This document shows positions 12,832 through 27,800 of a stretch of DNA of 64,000 bases, one piece after another. The notes under the pieces were generated by a model that was not told the origin of the DNA, searched no databases, and saw only the letters and a program-made list of their open reading frames with translations. The stretch covers positions 159,953,043-160,017,042 of the forward strand of contig CP136069.1 in NCBI GenBank assembly GCA_032622095.1, written 5' to 3'. Source of the DNA: Siphonodentalium dalli (lineage: Eukaryota; Mollusca; Scaphopoda; Gadilida; Siphonodentaliidae). The stretch's first letter is position 1, and every line of letters begins with the position of its first letter. The position numbers and the translations under genes are program-made.

Positions 12832-15800
12832 TTTATCGCAATTCTGACAATTATAGTGGTGGAGGAAAGACCATGCATGGGTTAACATAGAATTGGAAAT
12901 GACACCATTGAATGTAAAATTCACAGACCCCTGTGATGGTCAGTGGTGACCGTTTATTAGTAGACTATTTGGTGTAAACAATATTTATTTCAAAAAATCA
13001 AACATATGACATAAACATAATATACATGTAGAAATATATATAGATTAATGAAGAGGATTGGACAACAAGCAAAATGCTTTTTTAAAGTCCTCTCCTCGTG
13101 GAATAAATGTTACCTCAAGTGACAAAAATATCACTTGGGGTAAAGCAGACGGGATATATAGATTTGATTGATTGGAATATTATTTAGGATTGAGATACGG
13201 TATTACATTGTAATACGGAAGTTAAGGGTGAGAAAGGAGTAGACTATTTAATGAGCTAACCTGACTATTAACTAAGAAAATGAGGCTGAGCCATCACTGA
13301 AAGTGGTACATGTGTAAAAGAACACTACATAATATATGTATACAATTAAACAAGATGAATGGAAATCATGGATTCATATAAAATTACATATTACTTAAAT
13401 ATGTCATTTTGGGGTATCTTTTTGAGATTTATTAAAAAAAAAAAAAAAAAAAAAGCCTCCCTGCCTCGTCTGATATTTTATGGAAAATTGCCTGAGAACA
13501 CGGGTATTTTTTTTAATGGCCTAAGTAGAAATTTTTATTGGCACGCTCAGTGACGGAAGAGCTTAGCACAATGATGTCGATGTCAATACATTTATTATTA
13601 TGTTAATTAGAAGTAATTATGATATTTGATTTGTGTTGGGTTATTTAGTGTTGACTTCGAGATAAACGTGGGTGATAAGGGTGGTTGAACAATTTTGTCA
13701 ACATGAATAGACACATTTAAAATGGAACTGTATTTTTTCTTGAAGGTGTCTTTACTTCCTGTTTGGTTGTTATCCACTAAATACAACTCGAGCCCAGCTA
13801 AAGCTTGGCTCGAATCGAAATAAGTGCACTCGGTTAATATATTTTGTTAGAATTGCGACTCATTAGAGATCCTATATTTAATTTTGATAATATATATTTG
13901 ATGAAAAAGAAAAATTGTTCCTGTTCAAGTTACTATGATGCGAGATAAGTCAAGATATGAAGAGAAGATCTTGATTTGTTTGTTGAATATCTCAAATACT
14001 TTTTTTTTGGACAAAATAAGTAATAGAAGTAAATATTGTATATCAAATTTAACAGATAAAGTATTATAGCAATAATCAATGCCTGGCTTAAAATTCTTTG
14101 ATAATTCATAAAGTTTAGAGACTTACAGTTATCTGTCTCACTAGAGGCTACGATAAGTTTTCCAAGGTCTGATAGAGGCTGTATGCTGCCTGGTATGAGC
14201 TTGCTCGATTCCTGAAATGAAATATAGGTTTACATGCAAAGTAGCAAACCAATTGGCAATGATTTTGGCTTTAATTAATGACCTGTTTTACATGACTAAG
14301 TCATACTTGAACATCTATGAAAAAGAAATAGCACCCATTCAACTTGGTTTTCAGTGATGGCAGGTCTAAACATGAGTTTATGGCTTTATACTTCAGACAC
14401 TTATTGAGTTAACACTTTCTATATTGAATGGATTCTCCCATTCAGTCATGAAGGTATACATTGTAAAGGTTTATAATTCATATGGTCGTTTGTTGAACTT
14501 ATTATCTGAACATTTCCTAAGGGAACTACTCAACAATGAGTATTTAGTATAGAAAGGGTTAATCTCAAACACGACTCACATATTTATGTTCGTATTAACT
14601 TCATTTGCACTAGGGAAAAATCCTGATAGCTAGTCTGAATTTAGAGTGAAAACAAAACCAAACCTAACCACGTGATTTTGGTAAAATAAAACGAACCACA
14701 GGTTAAAAATAATAAATACCAGTCCCTATGATGAACACTGAAAACACTGGACAGTGTATATAATAGAAAAACATAATATAATACATGACAGGCAGACAAA
14801 CAGATTATACAAGAGCAGAAGGATGCCTAGTAATTGATGAGTAATGTTCAGATAATAACCCACAGACAGTTTGTTGAACTTATTATCTGAACATTTCCTA
14901 AGGGAACTACTCAGCATTGAGTATTTAGAAAATAAAGTGTTAACCCTTTACCCAACAGAAGGGCCCTGTGCCAATGCATTCTCTTATATATGCGAGTCGA
15001 CCATAGGTCGCCTCGCATATATAAGAGAATGCATTGGCTTAACACATTAAAAATTATAAAATTGTTAAAGAATGTAAGAAAAAATGGTAAAAAGTGTTAA
15101 AAAAAGATTATTTTTAGGCCAATGCATTCTCTTATATATGCGAGGCGACCTATGGTTGACTCGCATATATAAGAGAATGCATTGGCACAGGGCATAACTG
15201 TAACCATCACAATGTGGTCAATGAGCCGGTTCCAATGATATCCATATTTGTATGGTTTTATTGAGACAGACCCAAGATAATTTAGGCTGTTGCAGCTTTA
15301 TTTGGCCGGTTTTGGCCGGTTTGTTGGGTAAAGGGTTAATATAACAGACACGAATCTAATTAGATACTTTGTTATTGTACCTTATCCTTATCTATGGAAT
15401 CGTCATCATAAGCAAATTTTGGCTGCAGTCCAGCAATGGTCGGAAGGAAGAAAGGTGCTGCTTTAGGTGCCTTTGGTGGTTCTTTTGGTTTATTTCTTTG
15501 CTGAAAAGAATAACTACATTTAAAGAGATACCCTTTTCTCATTTGAAGAATTTTAATGGTGCAATCAAGTCTTTAAATAGTGTGTCTATCATTGGAGGAA
15601 TGAGGTCCACAGAGGGTGAATTTAGTGATGATATCTATTGTCTCAAATTAACATTGTTTTTAGTTACTTTTTCCCTTCTGTTCAGTTTCTAATCCACTAA
15701 TTTGCAGAAGATAAAATGCAAAATCAAGGTGACTAATAGATGAACATCACCAACTTCAACTGGGGAACTTCAATCTGATCCTAGGTCTCCCAAAGCAGTT

Positions 15801-18800
15801 GAGGCCTAAGCAGAAAGAGGTTCCCAGAGGGTGAATTTGGTGATGCTAGCCCACTCTGTGGGATAGCGTCACTAAATTCACCTTCTGTGGACCTCATTCT
15901 GCAAATGTCAGACACACTATATCCAGACTTGGTATCGTTTCAGCAAAATATCAACAACATTGATTGAAAATCTTCATAATGACTCAACTTTATCACATCC
16001 AGGTTAATAACTCACCTTTATCACATCCAGGTTAATAACTCACATAATGATGACTCACCTTTGTCACATCCAGGTTAATAACTCACTTCATAATGACTCA
16101 CCTTTATCACATCCAGGTTAATAACTCACTTCATAATGACTCACCTTTATCACATCCAGGTTAATAACTCACCTTTATCACATCGAGGTCCAGTAAGTTT
16201 TGCCATCGTGAATTTGGTAGCAGAGAGAGGGTGATCAGTTCATTAGAAATCTGTTCTCTCGACTTGAATTCTGACATCTCATATTTTTCTATTTCTTCTG
16301 AAGACTCCTCTTCTTGTTCTGTGAAACAATGAAATCATGAAAATGTTATAATGGGCGGAGCATAGTGGTTGCTAGGAGATGTAATCGTCTCCGCAAATAC
16401 ATTAATTAGTTTTACAGCCTATGCTTATGCAGGTTGACACACATAAGAACATACATTGTTCTAATCTTTAGTCGTGAAAACTGTAATATTAAAGTGTCAA
16501 GCTATATTCATGGATAAATTTGCAACGCCAGCGCACAAATCGCAAATTCAGTACATTAATATTTGAAAACAAAAAAACAGTCAAACTTGCCTTGAAACAT
16601 GAATCAAATTCCCTTGTGCGGATCGATATTCTGTGTTAACAGGTAATAATCACACCATCTGCATTCACACAATTAGCTTCAGTAAGAACCCTGTTTTAAA
16701 TTATTACGTCTGATAAACCCTTTTCCATACTGGCATAAACTATAAAACAAATGTTCTTGTATATATAGAATTAGTGTATAGTTAAATTAATCAGATTCCT
16801 TTTTGTGGAGCGATAGTCTGTGTGAACAGGAATTGAACCAGAATCGCCATTGCAGGCCTCAGTGTTAATGTTTGGCCATGCCCATGCTAAATTCGCTAGT
16901 TCCGACGTGCATAATGCATAAGTTCGTAAATACCTCGTAAGTATCTTTTTCAAATCGTCAACATACATTTTCACACTACCCCACTTTTTGCATTGTACAC
17001 AATTTGAAAGGTTGACGTAAGCTAATACCCAGCTACATATCTCCCGCCATTGTCTGCATTTCAAACTAGGGAAAACCCACATTTTTACATGCCATGTGTA
17101 TTATATTTCTTGAATTTGTAAATATATTTGAAATATTATATGCCAATCGAGATACCCTGTAAAAACAAAAGGGACGTAATTCTACTTATTTAGTTCCTTC
17201 TAAACATTTACTCAGACACACATAAAACCATAATAGGCCCCAATAGACACAAACGCACTGAGTCACAACAGAAACTCTACATGCCTTCTGACAAACTGAG
17301 CTAATAAAATCACCTTGTGACAATCTTCCAGCCGCTGGCATGTGTAGAGTAACAGGAACATAATCTGAGGGTAAAGGTCGCAGGGAGACATGTGTGAACA
17401 ATGTCATATTGGACCAGAGATATACCCCGATGTCGTCTACATGAGATGTCGCCAGGAAATCTCCAGTTGGTGAGAAAGACATCGAAGTTACAGCCAAGTC
17501 AACAAGAAAACAATCGATCAACCTGAAATTTATTGAATCAAAAGATAAACAATCGATCAACCTGAAATTTATTGAATCGAAACATAAACAATCGATCAAC
17601 CTGAAATTTATTAACAATAACATTAATCCTTCCATGACTGGAGCTTCCTGAAATATTGCGAAAACCCTGTTCCAATCCTATCGGTGACTCGTATATATAA
17701 GAGAATACATTGGCCTAGCAATATTTACATTGACCTGAAAAGCCAGTGCATTCTCTTATGTATTTGATAAATTTCTTGATATTTTCATTGCAAAAAGTAT
17801 GGATCTTTGATGTTAATATTTCGTCAACAAGAGCACTGCTAGGGTGTCGCAAAATACATCCGTGGTAATTTCAACAAAGTCTATAACTCTGGTGAAAATT
17901 GGCGGGCGGAACCCAAATAAATTCAAACTTAACCTGTATATTAGGCTAGTAAATTCACATATCATATTTCATTTCATTCAGTTCAGACTTTCTAAAGTTA
18001 TCATCAGGAAATGAAAAATGTGTGCAAATTCCAACAAAAAGGGCCATACTCCGGAGAAAATTTGAGGGCAGAACCCAAATTCGAACTTGAACTGTATTTT
18101 GTGCTACTAAACACACATGCCAAATTTCATTCCATTTAGTTCAGATTTACTAAAATTATCATCAGGAAATGAAAAAAGCAAACAGATAACATAATACGAC
18201 CCATTTACAAAAAAATTATTAAAAAGGTAAATTGCACTGAGAGGCTTATGTTTAACACTGGTAGGCCTCCATTTGCGCTGCGAGGATGCGAATCAGTTGG
18301 GGAAGGTGATATTTTCATGAACTTAATTATTTACTTTGTTAGTTAGCTTGCACAGAGAACAGTGGGGAGGAGAGTTTACTCATAATTACTCAGTATACCT
18401 ACCTTCCTGTAGGCATGTCCCATATCCGGACAGATGAATCCATAGATGATGTTACAAACCATCTCGCATCTGGACTGTATGTCTGAAGGTGAAAGGGTAC
18501 AAACTAAGTCCATGGATACACATACCAGGTGATACCTTACGAAATATTCAGGATAAGGAATGCGTTTTGCAGAATTTGAGATAATCGACAAAATTTATGA
18601 TAAACATCCATGATAAGGTATTTTGTGTAAATTTAAAAACTGTTCTGTTATTAATTTTCTCAACTTTTGTTTACAATAGAAAAACTGATTCCCAAAAGAG
18701 TTAGATAATTCAACATTAAATGGAGAATAAAATATCTAAGCATTTTATATTAACAGACTTTACCATTTTAGTTCATTGTTTAAAGATGGTCTATCTCTTC

Positions 18801-21800
18801 CAGGCCACAATTACAACAACATAAGTTTTATAAATCGGGCTTTTAACCTTATGATTGATCCATGGGTTGCCCCTTCAAGCCGGCAAACAGTGGCTCTGTC
18901 ATTTGCAGAATGAGGTCCCCAGAGGGTATATTTAGTGATGCTATCCTGCACAGCAGGAGAGTACACCAAATTCACCCTCCAGGGACCTCATTCTGCTCAG
19001 GCCTCATCTTCTGGGAAATATTTATAGTCTCAAACTAACATTGGTTTTATTTAGTTTTTCCCTTTTGGGAAGTTTCTATATCCCCTAATTTTCAGAAGAT
19101 TAAATGCATAATCGAGGTGAATAATGAGTGAACATCACTAACTTCAACTGGGGAACTTCAATCTAATCCTAGGTCTCCCACAGCATGCAGTTGAGCCCTA
19201 AACAGAATGAGATTCCTGAGGGTGAATTTGGTGATGCTGTCCCACCGTGCAGGATAGCGTCACTAAATTCACCTCTGGGGACCTCATTCTGCAAATGACA
19301 GGCACACTGTTTGCAGGCTTCTGTCCCTTTATGACATGTAGTGGGGATATACTCACCATATCTGTTATAACATTTGAGTGACCTGTGAAACTCCTGACCA
19401 CATTTCTTGTGTCTATGTCAATAATTACTACACTAAAGTTATCCAGAGAAACAGCCAACATGGAACTGAAATGGACAAAATATTCTCTATTAAAAAAGAC
19501 AATCAAGGTAAGAAAAATACTGACATGATTCCATATCTATTCCAGGTATAGTTTCATGGTATGGGAGACTCGCATATATAAGAGAATGCACTGGCACAGG
19601 ATTTTTAGTGCAATTTTTTCTACCTGAGTTCTGGCCCTTAGTTTGTCTATTTTTAGCAAATTTAAGACATTCAGAATGATTTCTTGAACAAAAATCAACC
19701 AAAATCCATTCATATTTAGTATATGGAGTCAAGTTGGCTCACCGTTCTCTATGGAGCTTCATATGGATTGTTAACAACAGTATCTCAATCGAGTTGGTTC
19801 ACCATTCTCTATGGATCGTTAACAACAATAGCTCAAATTAGCTGGCTCACCTTTCTCTATGGAGCTTCATACGAGATAAGTATGAGTCTAGTTTTATATC
19901 ACTTCCCAATGCTTCCTTTGTTTTAAATCTCCAGAACTTTACACAGCCATCTGCTCCACCTGTCACCACAATCTGATTAAGACTGTCCACACATAAGCCA
20001 CGGACAGCATCATTATGAGCTGCAAAAGACATGGTAGATTGTAAGCAAATCTGGATATAGTGAGTAGGACATTTTCAAAATGAGGTCCCCAGAGGTGAAT
20101 TTTGCAGTTGATAAATAATTGGAGATTGAGCATAAAGAATTTGAAGAAGGGAGGAATGTTATAAGGCAGCTAGAAGAGAGCTCACATCAAAGAGAGAAAG
20201 TGAGTAGGACATTTGCAAAATGAGGTCCCTAGAGGTGAATTTTGCAGTTGATAAACAATTGGAGATTGTGAATAAAGAACTTGAAGTATAGAGGAATGTT
20301 ATAAGGCAGCTAGAAGAGAGCGTGCATCAACGGGAGAAAGCAAAGGAGTTTGAAATATCAAAACTCTCTGTGGAGGTTAGCCAGCCTGGATATAGTGTGT
20401 CTGAAATTTGCATAATGAGCCCCTAGAGAGTGAATTTAGTGACACTATCCCGCACAGTGGGCTAGCATCACCAAATTCACTCTCTGGGGACCCATTGAGA
20501 TTAGGCTTCAACTGCAATGCGAGACCTAGGATCAGACTGAAGTTTCCCAGTTGAAGTTGGTGATGTTCACCCATTAGTCCCCTCGATTATGCATTTAATC
20601 TTCTGCAAATTAAGGGATATAGAAACTTCCTAGAAGGCAAAAAGTTACTAAAACAATGTTAATTTGATGCCTAAGCAGAATGAGGTCCCCAGAGGGTGAA
20701 TTTGGTGATGCTAGCCCACCGTGCGGGATAGCATCATTATATTTACCCTCTGGAGATCTCAATCTGCAAATGGCAGACACACTATTTGCAGGCTTGCCAA
20801 TTAGCAATTTTACCAGTGATAAAATGCTGATAAGTTCACCTGTCAACCACATATTTTACCACTGAGAGGGGTAACCAATATTTAACCTTCACTATTCTGA
20901 CATGGTCCCTATCTTGGACAGGTATTAATTTACCTTGGGGATTGCCAACGCTTCCTCTGTGGAGACCAGATTGTAGATTGTAGATGTCTACATGACCAGA
21001 GCTGTAACCTATCACAACGAAGTTACCGCATGACGTGATGTCTGCACACTGCAAGGATAAAGCAGCGTTAAAAGAATCAGAAACCAAAATATTAGGCTTT
21101 GCTTTTTGCAAATGGTACAAAGCCTGAAAAAAGGCCCACATTTGAGACAAAAACAAAAAGAAAGTGTCAATGACACTGAAGCTCAACTTGATAAAGGGTC
21201 TATTGTCAAATGTTACAGTTAATGGAGCGACAGAAATGCCCAAATACTAAACACCCAATGGATTTAGTCATACAAAGAGTAAAATCCAAGATGGCCACTA
21301 GAAGCAATGTTTTTTAACAAAATTTGGAAAAAATGGTAAGCTGCCATCTATATGATGCCATATTGGCATAAAACATAAAAAAAAGAAAAAGAAAAAACCA
21401 AGGAATCAATAGTTTTTTTTGTGATCTCACCAGAGCTGCTGCTTGACAATGATCTGGTCCTGATTTGAATCTACTGTGTTTCAACATGTGTTCACCCATT
21501 GTGGCTCGCTGATAACTCCATGTGGTGGCCACACATACATTTCTATGACAAGCTACAATGTTATCCCAATCACTCTGTCGACATGGTTCTGTAAAAAAAA
21601 TAAACAGTACAGAAAACAAACCAATAAAATATATGTATGCAATGTCAGACACTATCAATACTAATGGAAGGTATTTCCGTTATATGACTTAATATCTCAT
21701 GTATATGGGTAAAAAGAGTTTGTGCTATATAATTTATATACTCCCAATTGCTTCTTCTAAGAGTGATATCTTAGTTCTATTTAGTGAATGAAAAACTAAA

Positions 21801-24800
21801 CATAACACATAAACTAAGTAAAAACTAAAGATGTTTAACCTTTCTATACTAAATTAAAGTTATGAAAGTACATTGGAATGGTCTATTATTCATCTGGAGA
21901 GGTTTTCAGAAAAAATAAGAAAACGACAGATAATATTAAAAGTACAGAAGGAATCCTAATTATTGGTAGGAAAACGTTTAGATGCTATGCTATGTGGGTT
22001 GCGTCACTAAATTCACCCTCTGGGGACCTCATTCTGCAAATGTCAGGCACCTTATTCTCAGGCCTGGTTTCGTGTTGCTTATGAAAATATTTTAGAAACA
22101 CAAATTGAGTATTATTTTTACCTGATGTGAAGTGCACAATGGGTGGCATCTCATGTGTGTCATGTTTTAATCCCTGTCGTCTCGACTTAGCTTTGTTGTA
22201 TGATGCTCTGCCCAAGCTTTTATTGTGCTTGTCGTGAACCACAGAGAATGATCGTAGAGTACTGTCTTGACCTGAAATTTAAAAAATAGTTGTATGGAAA
22301 TTTCATTTACATGTTCTTTATAGAGGATCTCTAATGAGTCGCAATTCTATACAAAATTTATTAACCGAGTGGACTAAATTTAGCCAGACTCGAATCAAAT
22401 TTAGCGGACAAAGCTAAAAAAAATTGTATAGAATTGCAGCAAATTTGAGATCCATTTTATCACATAATCACAATTTAGCAAGGAAAAATTACCTCGAAAT
22501 GGCTGGGGTTAAAAACATTAATATTGATTTCCTTATCACAAATTGACTGTATTTATAATCAAAGAGGAAGTAAGCCATATAGTTACATTATAAATGTGTC
22601 TTTTCATGTTGACAAAATTGTTCAACCACCCTTATCACCAATGTTACTGTCAACACTAAATAACCCAACACAAATTGAATGTCATAACTATATTCTAATT
22701 AACATAATACTAACATTGATTGATATCATTGCGCTAAGCTCTTACCGTCACTGGGCGTACCAATAACACATGTGTGTCTTACTAAAAAATATGAGGCTGG
22801 ATTTAGGGGCTAATTATGTGATAAAATAATTGTTAGGTTAATTCACAAGAATCACTGAGTACTGTATACACCATAATAAGCCCATTCTCGAAGATAAGCC
22901 CAGTTTGATTTTTTACCCTAAATAAAACACGGGGTGGTCCTCGTAGATAAGCCCACCCCCATTTTTTAGCATTTGGAATGTGAAAGCAATCACGTCTTTC
23001 TATCCTATAGAATAGGAAAAGATACTCAGGCACATCTATGCTTTATTATTTCTTCAGTTTTTCTTAAAAAATAAAGATGTATAATAGTATACACTTGTGT
23101 AAACATTGTGTGAATTGTACACATCTTATGCTATTCTAAGTTGCTGGATCAATCAAAGAGGTATCAAATAAAATCAAAGGATGTGCCCCCCCCCCCCAGG
23201 GCTTACTGACAGGTGTATACAATAATTCTTCAACTTACCAGCACTCAGAATGTTCTGTCCATTCTTGCCATAATGTTCCACTATGTTAGGTGGAGCACTG
23301 TGACCAGACCTCTCTCTTAGTAATCGGCCACCTCCATCAGCCAAATCAAATATCCAAACCTGCAAAATAATGATTATAACATGGTGTAAGGATATTCAGA
23401 AAATTAGCACAGGACTTATATATAGCTGTTGAATGTTAGGTTATAACTTAGTGCATTCACAGGATCAATAATAAATGCAATGATTATATGACTGGTTTTT
23501 CTTGCTAAAATACTGTATTTTTTGGTGATTTTTTCCAGAGCATCAGAAACCACAGTGTGGTTTTCCGATTCTGTATCATGGTACTCTGAAATGAGAATGG
23601 GGCCGGTGTACTGATGGATACGGTAACACCAAAGCGAAGGAGAATTTGTGTCATTGAGAGCGATTCGGACAGTGATTTGACTTTATTGAAGACAATCGTA
23701 TTGAAATTGTTCATTAATATTTAAATGTTGAAACTAATCACAGTTATTCTCTTTTAGCCCTTTCTTTACTAAATGGATTCCCACATCAGTTACAAAAGAA
23801 TACATTGGAATCGTCAATTACTCAGTTAGAGGGGTGTTAACCGTTTCATGTCAGGAGCTGCACTGGTGTAGCGTTAAAGACCCTGTGCCAATGCATTCTC
23901 TTATATATGCGAGCCTCACATATATAAGAGAATGCATTGGCTTACAATATCAAGGTGAATATTGTTAAGCCAATGTATTCTCTTATATATGTGAGGCGCC
24001 CTATGGGCGACTCGCATATATAAGAGAATGCATTGGCACAGGGTTTTCGCAAAATTTCCATTTGAAAATATTACCATACAATAAATACAAGTGCAGAAGA
24101 TTTCTATTACTAAATTGGTGGGAAATGTTCAGATAATAAGTTCAGCAAATGTTTGTTAAACTTATTTATCTGAACATTTCCTGAGGGAACTACTCGTCAA
24201 TGAGTATTTAGCATAGAAAAAAAACCTTAAGAGAGTTGTCTGGAGATGATGTGGTTAGTAGTGGTTCATTCGGGAGACACTGCAGTCCAGTTATAGTGCT
24301 GTTATGTGCATCTCTGATCTGGCTCTGAAGCTTCTTCTCCTCAAGGTTCCATAACGCTATGTGTCCGGCTGTACTCCCCGATACCATGATGGGGTGTCCA
24401 TCTGTTCAAAAGAAACACACACAAACTCGTTACACATGACCCATAACGCTATATGGCCGGCTGTACTCCCCGATACCATGATGGGATGTCCATCTGTTCA
24501 AAAGAAACACACACAAACTCGTTACACATGGCCCATAACGCTATATGGCCGGCCGTACTCCCCGATACCATGATGGGGTGTCCATCTGTTAAAAAGAAAC
24601 ACACACAAACTTGTTACACATGACCCATAACGCTATGTGGCCGGCCGTACTCCCTGATACCATGATGGAGTGCCATCTGTTCAAAAGAAACACACACAAA
24701 CTCGTTACACATGACCCATAACGCTATGTGGCCAGCCGTACTCCCTGATACCATGATGGAGTGCCATCTGTTCAAAAGAAACACACACAAACTTGTTACA

Positions 24801-27800
24801 CATGACCCATAACGCTATGTGGCTGGCCATACTCCCTGATACCATGATGGAGTGCCATCTGTTCAAACTAGTTACATATGACCTGTTGATATTTGGGTGT
24901 CAAACAGCCTTGATACCTTAATACTTTGGGGCGTTGAAATTTGGGGGGGGGGGGGGGGAGGGGGCATTACTAGTATTTAAGGGGCCTTCCTTCATCCCTA
25001 AAATTGCAATCCGATTATCCATGGTTGAGATATCTAGAATCTGGAAATGATTATTTTATCATGTTAATTCAAGTCAAAAAGTCTAAGCCTATTAGCATTG
25101 TTGGGCATATTTGTTTAAAATTCCCAATTGAATATTTATCGTTTTGCAACAATTTTGACATTATATTTATTAATTTATTTATTAATTTATCATTACATCT
25201 CCTTGAGCAACTTAATTATACCGCGTATCTTCAGGAAAAATCCAGAATCGGTCCAGCAAACTTTAAAACATTATCTCACAGCCTGGGACAAGTGTATTTA
25301 CTGAAACTAAAACAACGGGTATATAATAACATTATGATAACACATTATTTCTTACCTGTTCTGAATGATATTGCTGTGACTGCTCCCCAGTCTTGTCTAA
25401 ACTTTACAATCGTTTCGTCAAACCTGATGTTATGCAGGATAATTTCACCATCTGATAGTCCAATGGCAACAACATCTATTGCAGGAGCCTGGTGTAAAAT
25501 AAATAAGTCATTTTAATACCACTGATTTCATTTTATAGTATAATCAAGATGTGACTATATTATATATATATTTGTTATATGCTTTGCCATTAAATAAATA
25601 GTGGGAAATTATATCCATCACCAGTTTTGGTGAATTTTATAATGTAGCACATATAATAAAAAGAACACCTGCAGGTTTTGGTTTAATACCCAGACTCAAT
25701 CAAGGCTACACGGAAATACAGAATTTCCACTTGTGGCTGAAATCACTCATAGAAATACTGTATTTCCTTGTAGCCATTCATGAGATAATCTGGGTATTCA
25801 ACCAAAAGCCGTGGGTATTCTCTATATGTCAGAGTTATGGATGCACGGACTCAGTATGAGTGTTCATTGCTTCAAATGTGCTTAATTCAGTGAGCGTGAA
25901 CATGGCTGTGCTTGTGTATACAATAGTTTTTGCACTTTTTACTCTTCTTTCGAGTTGAGTTTAATGGCCAACTGAGCAGGGCATATAATAAACAGAACAT
26001 CTATACTTTTTGGTTGGATATGGGTAATTATCTCATTCATGATGACAAAAAAAAATGAATTTCCACTCGTGGAAATTCATTTTTTTTTGTCATCACTCAT
26101 GAGATAATTACCCATATCAGGTCCCAATTTCTTCAGCATGGAACAATGAAGAGAAAGGTTCAACTAGTGTGTCTGTTACATCTATTAGCAGAATGAGGTT
26201 CCCAGCGGGCTATCATTGCCAAATTCACCATCTGGGGACCTCATTCTGCTTAGGCCTCATCTTCTGGGAAGTATCTATTTTCTCAAATTAACATTGTTTT
26301 GGTTACTTTTTCCCTCCATGGGAAGTTTCTATATCACCTAATTTGCAGAAGATAAAATGCATAATTGAGGTGACCAACTTCAACTCGGGAAATTCTATCT
26401 GATCCTAAATTAAATTCACCCTCTGGGGACCTCATTCTGCAAATGAGAGACACACTATTTGCAGGCTTGTATGAATATAGTGTCATTGTGTTCTTAAAGT
26501 GAATATGCGGCCATTTTTTATGAAATAGTAACCAGAAATACTCCATAATGTTAGCCTTACCTGCTCTAAGACAGTGATTGCTTTGCCCCAGCCAGGGAAC
26601 GTGTATAGTAGTTTGTTGGACTTTATATTCCACAGCTGCAAGGCTCCCTGTTTGCTGGCAAACAACAGTTTGTTGAGGTACGTGCTCGGGTGAAGCAGAC
26701 ATGTTATCTGGAACGACTTGTTCTCAAATTGTAACTCTAAGTATATTCCTGTAAAAAGAGGGCAAGTATTGAAATAGTGTGCCTGTCATTTGCAGAATGA
26801 GGTCCCCAGAGGGTGAATTTAGTGATGCTACCCCGCATAGCGGGCTAGCATCACCAAATTAACCCTCTGGGAACCTCATTCTGCTGAGTTGTAAGCAGAA
26901 TGAGGTCCCCAGAAGATGAATTTGGTGATGCTAGCCCACTATGCGGGGTAGCATCACTAAATTCACCCTCTGGGGACCTCATTCTGCAAATGACAGACAC
27001 CCTATTTCAAGGCTTGTATCTATATGAATTTTAGCTTGCTTGGTGTAGAGACCTGCAAATCGGCACTTTTCCATATCTGATATCAAATCAGGAGTCCAAC
27101 ATCGATATAAAATTAATTATCAAATCTCTATTTGAATCGGGTAGCGCAAGTGCATGGCATAGGTCCTCAAAGTCGATCGTGAATTTTTTTCCTGTACGGC
27201 ATTGGTGAATTTCAGTATATATTAAAAGTATTTTGAATGAAAATAACATCCTATGTGCAATTCACCAGTTGTATAATTTGTATACATTCTGATTAAAGAG
27301 GTACTGGTTCGAGTCATAAACTCGTTTTCATTATAATTACCAAGTTGTTTGCATCGTTCATAGAACACACAAGTGTATTTTGCACTAATACATGGCTCAA
27401 ATCTCATTCATTTGTTGCATATATTCTGTAGAGTACAAAATGAGATGGTCCCATAAATGACGGGATTTAGTGTACAGTCCCCCTTTCAGTTTTAGCAATT
27501 AAACTAAATTATTATGCAGTTTACTAACAATCTAGATGCGATATTACTACCATAAAATCTGTGGTTGGATTTGTGCTGTAATCATGCACATGACACTCAC
27601 TAGCGATGTGTTTGTGCTGTAATCATGTAACAACCTATAAGTTAATACAATTAGTTAGGAATGCACTTAAAATAATATTAAGGCAACACAAGTCAATTCC
27701 GGTTTCTCCGGCGAGTATGGTCCCTAAACCCCACGCATGTAATATTTGTATTCATATTCAATCTGTTGGGGAAAGTTTTAATCAATACAAAATAATTGCA

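Noticed and set aside
17523-17635. Extension of WDR36 exon 15 upstream as a separate gene
   Set aside because: The extra reading is the 39-bp tandem repeat of the splice acceptor; the exon 14 junction fits 17522 exactly.
25004-25516. 170-codon plus-strand frame
   Set aside because: It overlaps WDR36 exon 6 and its splice sites on the opposite strand; composition is low-complexity elsewhere and no domain is visible.
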